A DNA stretch of 64,000 nucleotides. Source: Campylobacter sp. RM5004 (lineage in GTDB: Bacteria; Campylobacterota; Campylobacteria; Campylobacterales; Campylobacteraceae). Where the stretch lies: positions 1,082,409 to 1,146,408 of the forward strand of contig NZ_CP059599.1 of NCBI RefSeq assembly GCF_022369455.1, given 5' to 3'. The position numbers were made by a program, and so were the translations under genes. Positions 1-7,565 of this stretch are shown here, piece by piece (the stretch's first letter is position 1; each line of letters starts with the position of its first letter). The notes under the pieces were generated by a model. The model saw only the letters and a program-made list of their open reading frames with translations, was not told the origin of the DNA and did no database searches.

Positions 1-330
1 TTCCTTATTTAATCTTGAATGTATATATTCTGATGAAATAATGATATTGTCGCATATATTTTTATTAATTTCATCTTCTAGATTTGTTAAAATTTGTTTT
101 TATTTTTACTCAAGACTATCGTTATTGTAAATATTATTTTTTGTACAAAAATAATAATCCTTTACATCACTGTAGCCCAAAAATACTATTGACCATTGAG
201 AGGTATTTTGTTCAAGCGACTTGGGGTATGATATACTATTATTTTGTAGCATATCATGGTTTTTTGTAAGCGTTTTTTGTATTGTTGTAGTTCCTGTTTT
301 TTGTGTTCCAATGTGTAAATATATATTCAA
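1..330 (-). pseudogene. Broken P-loop sulfotransferase-like gene (N-terminal part, runs off the window)
   Basis: The reading frame begins at a TTG (330) with GGAG about 8 bases upstream. It opens with LHIGTQKTGTTTIQ, a 5'-phosphosulfate-binding P-loop almost identical in layout to the start of the intact sulfotransferase at 5364-6722 (LHIGTEKTGSTSIQ). After about 74 codons it hits two TAA stops (106-108 and 100-102). Beyond these the same frame resumes with recognisable family sequence (SSEYIHSRLNKE, compare TSELIHSRLTTKEE in the intact paralogue) and continues past base 1. I read it as a nonsense-disrupted last gene of the leftward ugd operon. It cannot be excluded that a short N-terminal peptide is still made. 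Confidence 0.7.
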
Positions 331-345
331 TTTATGTCTCCGAAA

Positions 346-1044
346 TTATTTAAAACTATAATCATAATTTAAAAAATCATTTGAATAAATCTCATTTATC
401 ATTTTAATACTTTCATCATCTAAATAATTATCAATCAAAGTGTTTGCATTAGTTTTATGCCAAATTATATTTGAGATACTCAAATTATTTACACCTATTA
501 TTTTAAATAAAATATTTTGAAAATCTATATCAAATCTTTCAAATTTTCCAATATAATCTAATTTTAAATTACCCCCCCCCAGCAATAAATATTGTGGCAT
601 ATAATGTATGTCATACTTTTTATATGGTATATCTTTTAAGGCTTTTAAAAAATCATTAAAACTTAGCTTAATATCCTTATTGATATTTAATTTTGATAAA
701 AATTTTAGTCTAGTTTCCAAATTGTCATTACAAAATTTTTGTAAATAACATGATAAAATTCTAGTATATGGATTTCTAACAAAAGAAAATTTGAAATACT
801 CATCAAAAATTTCCACTCCACTTTCTATATCTAAAGGTGATTTTAAAGGTGAATTGATTTTATCGTGTGGGCTTCTAGGCACATTGTGTATATCTTCTAA
901 TTCCTGCAGTGTTCTTTTAATTGTAGAACAAGCTACCTTTGGTGTTTCAAAATATATATATTTATATTTGCTTGAAATATTTAAAAGATAATTCATAGTA
1001 AAGTATGAAATATTAAATTTACTTTGCAATTCTTTTTGAGTCAT
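346..1044 (-). CDS. Sulfotransferase family 2-like protein, phase-variable (G9)
   Basis: A 232-residue cytosolic protein expected to move sulfate from PAPS to a capsule or other surface sugar. Two PAPS-binding signatures are visible: the 5' loop TPKVACSTIKRT near residues 35-46 and the 3' element SFVRNPYTRILSCY near 107-120, as in Sulfotransfer_2 enzymes. The ATG has AAGGA 8 bases upstream, and the gene overlaps the preceding glycosyltransferase by 26 bases, so they share an operon. A run of nine Gs on the coding strand (572-580) encodes part of LLLGGGN near residue 155. The present length is in frame; a gain or loss of one base puts a stop within a few codons. The acceptor sugar is unknown. 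Confidence 0.85.
   Translation of the reverse strand: MTQKELQSKFNISYFTMNYLLNISSKYKYIYFETPKVACSTIKRTLQELEDIHNVPRSPHDKINSPLKSPLDIESGVEIFDEYFKFSFVRNPYTRILSCYLQKFCNDNLETRLKFLSKLNINKDIKLSFNDFLKALKDIPYKKYDIHYMPQYLLLGGGNLKLDYIGKFERFDIDFQNILFKIIGVNNLSISNIIWHKTNANTLIDNYLDDESIKMINEIYSNDFLNYDYSFK
572..580 (-). repeat. Poly-G tract (G9) inside sulfotransferase
   Basis: Nine Cs on the plus strand are nine Gs in the coding strand of the 346-1044 sulfotransferase. With G9 the frame stays open to 346. G10 gives an immediate TAA after the glycine codons, and G8 gives TAA three codons later. Slipped-strand switching of G8-G11 tracts is well established in Campylobacter surface-carbohydrate genes. Confidence 0.9.
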
Positions 1045-3811
1045 TTTTTTTCCTTAAATTAAAGTTTATCATTTTAAAAAATTCTTTAATTCTACTGATA
1101 ATACTTTCTTCTTTGCCTTGTTCTTTTTCATATATTTTTATTACTTTATCAATGATTAATTTATCAGCATCATTATTTATTAATTTGCTAACTATGTTGT
1201 TTAATTCTTTTTTTGAATATTTGTAATATTTTTTTGTAGTTTCAATCTCTATAACTTCTTTGTTTTTTACTTTCTTTTTATAAACAAAAACTTTATCATG
1301 CCAAACCACAATAGGATTACTTAAAATCTCTTTTCCATTTATTTTAATTGACTGATAATTTACATATAATGGAATTCTTTCATTATTAAATTTTGCATCA
1401 ACCCCCATAAACCTAAGCATTAATTCTCCATCATTAACAATCTGAACCTTAAAATAATCCTTAAAATTACAGTTTTCTAATACACAACCTGAACCTTTAC
1501 TATCAATAAACCAAATAGGAGTTTTTATGCTAGTATTAATTAAACTATCTATCAACTCTATATTATTAGAGTTAGTTCTTACATTTCTTATATCTAGTTT
1601 AATTTCACTGTTTTTTATACAATCAAATTCAAGTTTATACTGCTTACCATCCCATATACGTTTTTTTATTCTATATTCATCACCACTTCGTAAAATAAGT
1701 GAAGATTTTAAAAGATTTTTACCATTTAATTTAATTGATTTATAGGTTATATCTTCCTTAGTATTAAATAAATCAATTATCAACTTTCCGCTTTTAATAG
1801 CGCGAAAACAAAAACTATTTGTCTTACAAGTAAGACTAAACCCATTGCTTTTTTTAGTTGAAATAGCCCTAACATTAGTAATATTTTCAATAATATTTAT
1901 TTCATTGTCTTTACTACCATAATTTTTTATGTCAATTCTGCTTGATTTTAAGTATTTAAAATAATACTCTTCTTTGTTAAGCAAAAACTGCATTATATTT
2001 GGAATTGAATAGTTATATTTTTTAAATATTAAGTTCACTAAATTACTTAAATCTGACATATATTTTTCATTGCCAATTTTTATATAATCACTATATAAAA
2101 TATTTAATCTTGATTTTATATATAAATCTAAATATTCTTTAGATGTTATTTTAAATAACATTTCAAACAATCTAGTATTTATTTCTATCTTATCTTTAAA
2201 GTTTTTCTCTATATTTTGTGTAATAGATTCATTATGAATTCTTCTAAAATATAATTTTTCCTTACAAACCCCTATTCTATTTGCTTTAAATAAGGCTTCA
2301 GTGAAAAATAAATTATCTTCATAACATATTTTTTTACCTATCCATTTGATTTTTTTAGCATTTAAAAAATCATTTTTATAAATGTTTAAACAAGAAGAAA
2401 CAGCAATCCTTGTTATAAAATCTTTGCAATCAATATAATTAAAAACTTCCTTAAAATTATTTGGTAAATATAAAAAACTATTATAAGCACTCTCCGTAAT
2501 ATTGCCATAATTATCAAAATTATTACCGCCTATCATTAAAATATCTAAATCGTTTTGAATAGCTTGTAAATAAATTCTTTCACAAGCTTTTAAATTTATA
2601 TAATCATCAGCATCTACAAATTGTATATATTTACCTTTTGCTATTTTTAAAGCATTATTTCTTGAAATTGATAATCCTTGGTTTTCTTGATTTATTATCT
2701 TTATTCTTGTATCTAGTCTTGCATATTCATATAAGATAGCTAAAGAATTATCGCTTGAACCATCATTTACGCAAATTATCTCTATATCTATTAAGCTTTG
2801 ATTTGTAACACTATCAAGACATTGTTTGAGATATTTTTCTGCATTATAAGCTGCTATTATTATAGATATTTTTGGCTTTAAATCACATATCAATAACTTA
2901 TATAGCTCATTATCTAAAGTCTTAAACATAACTTGTCTTAATTCATCATAAGTATGTTTATAAAATTTCAATTCATAATTTAAAGATGCCTTTATTCTAT
3001 CATAAAAAGTATTATTGTATTTATGAAAAACATTATATATTTTTAGATTGTTTTTTAATTTTTGTATAGCCTTAAAAAAACATTCTATATTATCTCCTCT
3101 ATTTGCTGTTAAATTATGTTTTTGGTTACCTCTATATGAGATTAAAGGAATATCTATGTATTTTATATTATCTGCAAGAGCTAATGCTGTATAAGTAAAA
3201 GTTAAATCATTAGCTATTTTTAAACCTTCAAATTTTATTCTTCTACTCTGAATAAAACATTTATTAAATAACTTACTCCAGGCATTTGGATTTGTTTGTA
3301 TAAAATTTTTATTTTTTTCATCTATGCTAGCTTTATTTACTCTTATTAATTCTTGCGTATTTTCATCAATAACATTATTTGCAAAAATTATAATGTCATA
3401 ATTTTTATTGTTTTCAACACATTTTTCGTATATATTATCTTCTACAAAATCATCACTATCTAAAAAATGATAATATTCCCCACTAGCTACCATCATACCA
3501 GCATTTCTTGCAACTCCAGCGTATAGATTTTCTTGAGCAAGGACTGTGATGCGATTATCTTTAGCTGCGTATTCTTTTAAGATTTCTAGCGAATTATCGG
3601 TTGAGCCATCATCCACACATATTATCTCTATTTCTTTTAAACTTTGATTTATTACGCTATCCAAACATTCTTTTAAATATTTTTCAGTGTTATATACTGG
3701 GATTATTACTGATACTTTTGGAGTATAATCAATTTTATTTTTGATTAAAATTTTAGCTTTTGTATCAGGGTCGCCTTCGGTGTTTTTAACCACTATAATT
3801 TCTTGGCTCAA
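1019..3811 (-). CDS. Tandem GT2 glycosyltransferase (930 aa), capsule
   Basis: Two GT-A family 2 domains sit in one polypeptide. Domain 1 (about residues 33-260) has VSVIIPVYNTEKYL, VDDGSTDNS and LDSDD. Domain 2 (about 312-540) has ISIIIAAYNAEKYL, VNDGSSDNS and VDADD. Both keep the nucleotide-sugar and metal-binding acidic residues. The remaining 380 residues match no domain I know and are lysine- and asparagine-rich. Two-domain enzymes of this sort often alternate two sugars, as in bacterial chondroitin or hyaluronan-type synthases, or add consecutive capsule sugars. It overlaps ugd by 4 bases (ATGA), so translation is probably coupled to production of UDP-glucuronate. Donor and acceptor are not readable from sequence. 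Confidence 0.88.
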   Translation of the reverse strand: MSQEIIVVKNTEGDPDTKAKILIKNKIDYTPKVSVIIPVYNTEKYLKECLDSVINQSLKEIEIICVDDGSTDNSLEILKEYAAKDNRITVLAQENLYAGVARNAGMMVASGEYYHFLDSDDFVEDNIYEKCVENNKNYDIIIFANNVIDENTQELIRVNKASIDEKNKNFIQTNPNAWSKLFNKCFIQSRRIKFEGLKIANDLTFTYTALALADNIKYIDIPLISYRGNQKHNLTANRGDNIECFFKAIQKLKNNLKIYNVFHKYNNTFYDRIKASLNYELKFYKHTYDELRQVMFKTLDNELYKLLICDLKPKISIIIAAYNAEKYLKQCLDSVTNQSLIDIEIICVNDGSSDNSLAILYEYARLDTRIKIINQENQGLSISRNNALKIAKGKYIQFVDADDYINLKACERIYLQAIQNDLDILMIGGNNFDNYGNITESAYNSFLYLPNNFKEVFNYIDCKDFITRIAVSSCLNIYKNDFLNAKKIKWIGKKICYEDNLFFTEALFKANRIGVCKEKLYFRRIHNESITQNIEKNFKDKIEINTRLFEMLFKITSKEYLDLYIKSRLNILYSDYIKIGNEKYMSDLSNLVNLIFKKYNYSIPNIMQFLLNKEEYYFKYLKSSRIDIKNYGSKDNEINIIENITNVRAISTKKSNGFSLTCKTNSFCFRAIKSGKLIIDLFNTKEDITYKSIKLNGKNLLKSSLILRSGDEYRIKKRIWDGKQYKLEFDCIKNSEIKLDIRNVRTNSNNIELIDSLINTSIKTPIWFIDSKGSGCVLENCNFKDYFKVQIVNDGELMLRFMGVDAKFNNERIPLYVNYQSIKINGKEILSNPIVVWHDKVFVYKKKVKNKEVIEIETTKKYYKYSKKELNNIVSKLINNDADKLIIDKVIKIYEKEQGKEESIISRIKEFFKMINFNLRKKNDSKRIAK

Positions 3812-5106
3812 TTCTTAACCCCGATATTTATTACGTCAAAACCATATTTTTTAGCTTCATTTAAGTTTATTATGTTTCTAGTATCATAGATTTTTTTAAC
3901 TCTTACGCAATCTTTAAGCTTTGAAAAATCAATATCCTTAAACTCATCCCACTCAGTTAAAACCACTAATAAATCGCATTTTTTAGCGCATTCATAAATT
4001 GAGTTTGTGTAATTTATACTCTCATTTAAAATACTTTTAGCGTTTTGATTAGCCTTTGGGTCATATACATTTATATTTTGATAATTTTTAATCAATTCCT
4101 TTGTAATTTCAATCGCTGGACTTTGTCTACAATCATCGGTGCCATTTTTGAAAGCAAGTCCTAAAATGCCTATTTTTGGACTATCAATATCTTTTAACAT
4201 ATCTTTAATGTTATTTACAATCTTTTTAAATCTATCGTTATTTCCTTTAATGGTAGTTTCTATTAGTGAAATTCCTACTCCAAATTCTTTAGCCATTCCA
4301 AGCATTGCTAAAGTATCCTTAGGAAAACAGCTCCCACCATATCCAGGACCAGCGTTTAAAAACTTACCGCCAATTCTACTATCAAGTCCAATTCCAAGTG
4401 CAACATCGCTTATGTTTGCACCGCTTTTTTCACAAAAATCAGCCATCTCGTTTATAAAATGTATTTTCATTGCTAAAAACGAATTAGATGCGTATTTGAT
4501 AAGCTCAGCTGATTTTCTAGAAGTTATTAAAATTTTATCATTATCTATATGAGAATATAGCTCCTTCAATACCTCGCTTGCTTTATCGGAGTTACTTCCT
4601 ATTACAACTCTATCAGGATTATAAAAATCCTCTAAAGCGTATCCTTCTCTTAAAAACTCAGGTAAAGATACTATATCAATATCAGAATTGATTTCATGTA
4701 TAATTTGCTCTATTTTATCTCCAGTTCCAACAGGAACAGTTGATTTAGTAGCTAATATGAAATATTTATTTTTATCTTTTAAGTTTTTACAAATTTCGTT
4801 TGTTGCTGCAAAAATGTATTTTAAATCAGCCTTTTCACTATCATTTGACTGCGGAGTTCCAACTGCTAATATAACGATATCAGCCTCATTTATACAAGAA
4901 TACGATGTGCTAAATGTTAGGTTTTTATTTACTACTTCTAAAAATGCTTCTTCAAGATTATTTTCATAAATTGGAAGCTTACCCTCCTTTAAAGAATTGA
5001 TTTTACTTTCATCAACATCCACACAAACAACATTATGACCTAATTTAGCAAAACCAACACCACTAGGCAAACCCACGTAGCCTGTTCCTATGATAACTAT
5101 ATTCAT
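3808..5106 (-). CDS. ugd: UDP-glucose 6-dehydrogenase
   Basis: 432 residues, a usual length for the UDP-glucose/GDP-mannose dehydrogenase family. It oxidises UDP-glucose to UDP-glucuronate using two NAD+. The N-terminal Rossmann motif is GTGYVGLPSG (7-16). The catalytic-cysteine segment PGYGGSCFPKD and the C-terminal substrate domain (ILGLAFKNGTDDCR) are intact. A GGAG-type ribosome site lies just upstream. This is the first gene of the leftward capsule operon and is paired with a tandem glycosyltransferase, so glucuronate or a derivative is likely a capsule sugar. A related dehydrogenase (kfiD/Cj1441 type) occurs in C. jejuni capsule loci. UDP-ManNAc or other sugar specificity is possible but less likely. 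Confidence 0.9.
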   Translation of the reverse strand: MNIVIIGTGYVGLPSGVGFAKLGHNVVCVDVDESKINSLKEGKLPIYENNLEEAFLEVVNKNLTFSTSYSCINEADIVILAVGTPQSNDSEKADLKYIFAATNEICKNLKDKNKYFILATKSTVPVGTGDKIEQIIHEINSDIDIVSLPEFLREGYALEDFYNPDRVVIGSNSDKASEVLKELYSHIDNDKILITSRKSAELIKYASNSFLAMKIHFINEMADFCEKSGANISDVALGIGLDSRIGGKFLNAGPGYGGSCFPKDTLAMLGMAKEFGVGISLIETTIKGNNDRFKKIVNNIKDMLKDIDSPKIGILGLAFKNGTDDCRQSPAIEITKELIKNYQNINVYDPKANQNAKSILNESINYTNSIYECAKKCDLLVVLTEWDEFKDIDFSKLKDCVRVKKIYDTRNIINLNEAKKYGFDVINIGVKN

Positions 5107-5116
5107 AAAACTCCAA

Positions 5117-5143
5117 ATATTGAAAAACTATTATTTTCAATAT
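5117..5143. promoter_or_regulatory. Palindromic element, copy 1 (upstream of ugd)
   Basis: ATATTGAAAA, seven bases, TTTTCAATAT: a perfect 10-base-arm dyad lying 11 bases upstream of the ugd start, immediately before its ribosome site. A near-identical inverted copy lies at 5296-5318 on the other side of the same divergent intergenic region. Confidence 0.6.
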
Positions 5144-5295
5144 AAATTTTATTTTTATGCAAATTTGATAAAGCTCGATATATCTATGTTATAAATGACT
5201 TTTAATTAAACTAACAAATTTATTTTTATTAACTTTAATTAAGAAAAAAATTGTTTAATAGCTCTTTAGTTTAGTTTTGATATAGATTTATTTGT

Positions 5296-5318
5296 ATTGA
5301 AATTAATAGTTTTTCAAT
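5296..5318. promoter_or_regulatory. Palindromic element, copy 2 (upstream of the 5364 sulfotransferase)
   Basis: ATTGAAA, nine bases, TTTCAAT. In reverse complement it matches 22 of 23 bases of the core of copy 1 (5119-5141). The two copies bracket 154 bases between the two divergent capsule operons. They could be operator sites, 5'-UTR hairpins or the ends of an invertible segment. Confidence 0.55.
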
Positions 5319-5363
5319 TTTAAATAAATATAAATTATATATGTTTTAATTTTAAGGCATTTT

Positions 5364-6722
5364 ATGAAAGCATTTTTACACATAGGAACTGAAAAAACAG
5401 GCTCTACAAGCATACAAAATTTTATAAAAGAAAACAAAAAAGAACTTCAAAAACATATTTGTATTCCAAATTCTTTAGGGTTTAATCATTGGCCTTTAGC
5501 AGTTTTGGCTTATCAAGAAAATAAAATAGATTCTTTTAGGATTACGAATAATATTTTAAAAAAAGAAGATTTTGATAATTATAAAAATAATCTATTCAAT
5601 GAGTTAAAACAAGAATTAAAAGGAAAAACAAAAATTTTATTTACTTCAGAATTAATACATTCAAGGCTAACAACAAAAGAAGAGCTAATACAACTTAAAG
5701 AAATATTGCATAAACTAGGGATTAATGATATCAAAATAATAATCTATCTAAGAGAACAAGGAGAATTAATTAATTCACTTTACTCTGAAGCAATTAAATG
5801 GAGTGAAATTGATGAAAAATTTGATTTTGAGTTAAAGGATAGTTTTGACTTAGAATTTAAAGATGGTTTTAGAAAAAATATAAGCCATTTTCAGTTTATT
5901 TGTGACCATAAAAACACATTAAAAATTTGGCAAGAAGTTTTTGGATTAGATAATATAATTCCAACAATTTTTGATAAAAAATACTTTAAAAATCAAGATT
6001 TAATATCTGATTTCTTAGATAAAATTGAAATTGATAATATTGATAGTTTTAATAAAATTGATAATAGCAATGAGGCGCTTGATACCTATGGTGTAGATTT
6101 ATTACTATACTTAAACAAAGAACTTCCGATGTTTATTAATAACAAATCAAATCCTTTAAGAGGTGATATAGTAAGATATATAAACAAATATTTTACTGAT
6201 AAAAAACATAATTACAAATTAAACAATGGTATTATTGAAAATATAAGAAAATTCTATAAACAAGATAATGATTATATTATTTCTACATATTTCAATCACA
6301 AGCAATATTTTACTTATAAAAATTTTAATGATCATAATAATAATATACTAAGTTTTAATACTAAAGCATTTATTGTAGATTTTGTAAAAGAAAAAAATCA
6401 AGCAATTACACAATTAAAACAAAGCATTGATTTTTTAAAAAATAATAATGTTTTAACCCAAGATGAAATAGATATTCTTTTAAGCAACACAAAAGCTTAT
6501 AAATTAGGTAATTACATAAACAATTTTACAAAAAACAAATTTAATATCCTATATTTATTTAAATACATTGCAACACTATTGTTTTGTTATGATAATAAAA
6601 TCACAAAAATGCTCTTAAAAAAAATAAATAAAGAAAGTATTAAAAATACTAAATCATATAGAAATTACATTATAGGATTAAAATTATTAAAGGATAAAAA
6701 TAATTATGATAAATTCAAATGA
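5364..6722 (+). CDS. P-loop sulfotransferase-like protein (452 aa)
   Basis: The first gene of the rightward capsule operon, with AAGG about 8 bases before the ATG. It begins LHIGTEKTGSTSIQNF, a PAPS 5'-phosphosulfate loop (GTEKTGSTS, about residues 7-15), and continues with TSELIHSRLTTKEE and IIYLREQGELINSLYSEA, which fits the 3'-phosphate-binding region of this sulfotransferase-like superfamily. It is paralogous to the broken gene at 1-330 and distinct from the two Sulfotransfer_2-type enzymes. The C-terminal about 80 residues carry a KAYKLGNYI motif shared with other proteins of this locus. Its role in transferring sulfate to a capsule sugar is inferred from the motif and the cysDNC genes downstream. 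Confidence 0.75.
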   Translation: MKAFLHIGTEKTGSTSIQNFIKENKKELQKHICIPNSLGFNHWPLAVLAYQENKIDSFRITNNILKKEDFDNYKNNLFNELKQELKGKTKILFTSELIHSRLTTKEELIQLKEILHKLGINDIKIIIYLREQGELINSLYSEAIKWSEIDEKFDFELKDSFDLEFKDGFRKNISHFQFICDHKNTLKIWQEVFGLDNIIPTIFDKKYFKNQDLISDFLDKIEIDNIDSFNKIDNSNEALDTYGVDLLLYLNKELPMFINNKSNPLRGDIVRYINKYFTDKKHNYKLNNGIIENIRKFYKQDNDYIISTYFNHKQYFTYKNFNDHNNNILSFNTKAFIVDFVKEKNQAITQLKQSIDFLKNNNVLTQDEIDILLSNTKAYKLGNYINNFTKNKFNILYLFKYIATLLFCYDNKITKMLLKKINKESIKNTKSYRNYIIGLKLLKDKNNYDKFK

Positions 6723-7565
6723 GATATATTACAAGCATCATAAAACTAATACAACACATAAAGGTTATTTTGAATTAGATGCTAGAAGCAAAGACGCAAA
6801 ATCACAACTAAATCCTTGGGCTTTCATTAGAATCTGCAATGAAATAAATACTTTAGAAGAAAGTTTATATTCTATACTTCCAGCCATCCAAAGAGGTGTT
6901 ATAGGATATAATGACTGTACCGATGGAAGCGAAGTGATTATAATAAATTTTTGCAATAAATTTCCTACTTTTAAAGCTTATAAATACCCTTATAATATCC
7001 AAACTAGTATTACCCCCCCCCCATTAAATATGATAATAAATTATCTACTTATTATAACTAGGTTAAAAACTTCATACCTAAGGATGAATGGATGATAAAA
7101 ATTGATTGTGATCATATCTATGATGCAAAAAAATTATTTAATATGTTTTATTTGGTAAAAAGTGATTATGATGTGGTTTCTATACCTAGAATAAATTTTA
7201 TAATTAAAGATAACGAAGTTTATATAGAGACATACAATAAAAACTTAGTATTGAGAGATGTCGTAGATCATTGGTTGATTAAAAATACTAATTTAAATTT
7301 TAAAGATTTTATTTGTAATAGATTTATTGAAAATTTAAAGCTTACAAAAAATCATAAAGTATTGAGAACTGAATTAAATAATTATCATTTTCCATACATA
7401 AAAGCTCAAAAATATAATAGATATGGGAGATTAATTAAATTAGATGATTTTATAAATAGTATTAATATAAATGAAAAAATATTTAATCAATTAGATTTAT
7501 CAATTTTAAATAGATCATTAATTTTGAATATCTATACTAAATTTACAAAGGATAAAAATGAATGA
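6706..7565 (+). pseudogene. CgtA-like beta-1,4-GalNAc transferase-type gene, doubly broken
   Basis: The first 104 codons (6706-7017) carry NPWAFIRICNEI and AIQRGVIGYNDCTDGSE, closely resembling the Campylobacter LOS GalNAc transferase CgtA. The rest of the family sequence ([29 protein letters not shown]) lies in another frame, ending at 7565. A C10 run (7013-7022) separates the two frames; C11 or C8 would rejoin them. However, the rejoined frame still meets a TAG at 7059-7061, where the family has tyrosine (YYN[14 protein letters not shown]). Tract slippage alone therefore cannot restore it. The downstream part could start at ATG 7092 but would lack the nucleotide-binding half. The front overlaps the 5364 gene by 17 bases. 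Confidence 0.85.
7013..7022 (+). repeat. Poly-C tract (C10) in CgtA-like gene
   Basis: Ten Cs, out-of-frame at this length. This is the reverse complement of the usual poly-G orientation relative to the coding strand. It is expected to be hypermutable, but a separate nonsense codon 37 bases downstream makes switching functionally silent in this genome. Confidence 0.9.

Noticed and set aside
4139-4552. Plus-strand open frame of 137 codons inside ugd
   Set aside because: Fully antisense to a strongly conserved enzyme gene and without a ribosome site.
7092-7565. A separate intact gene starting at ATG 7092
   Set aside because: It is the second half of the CgtA-like family and lacks the donor-binding half; the preceding bases continue the family sequence.
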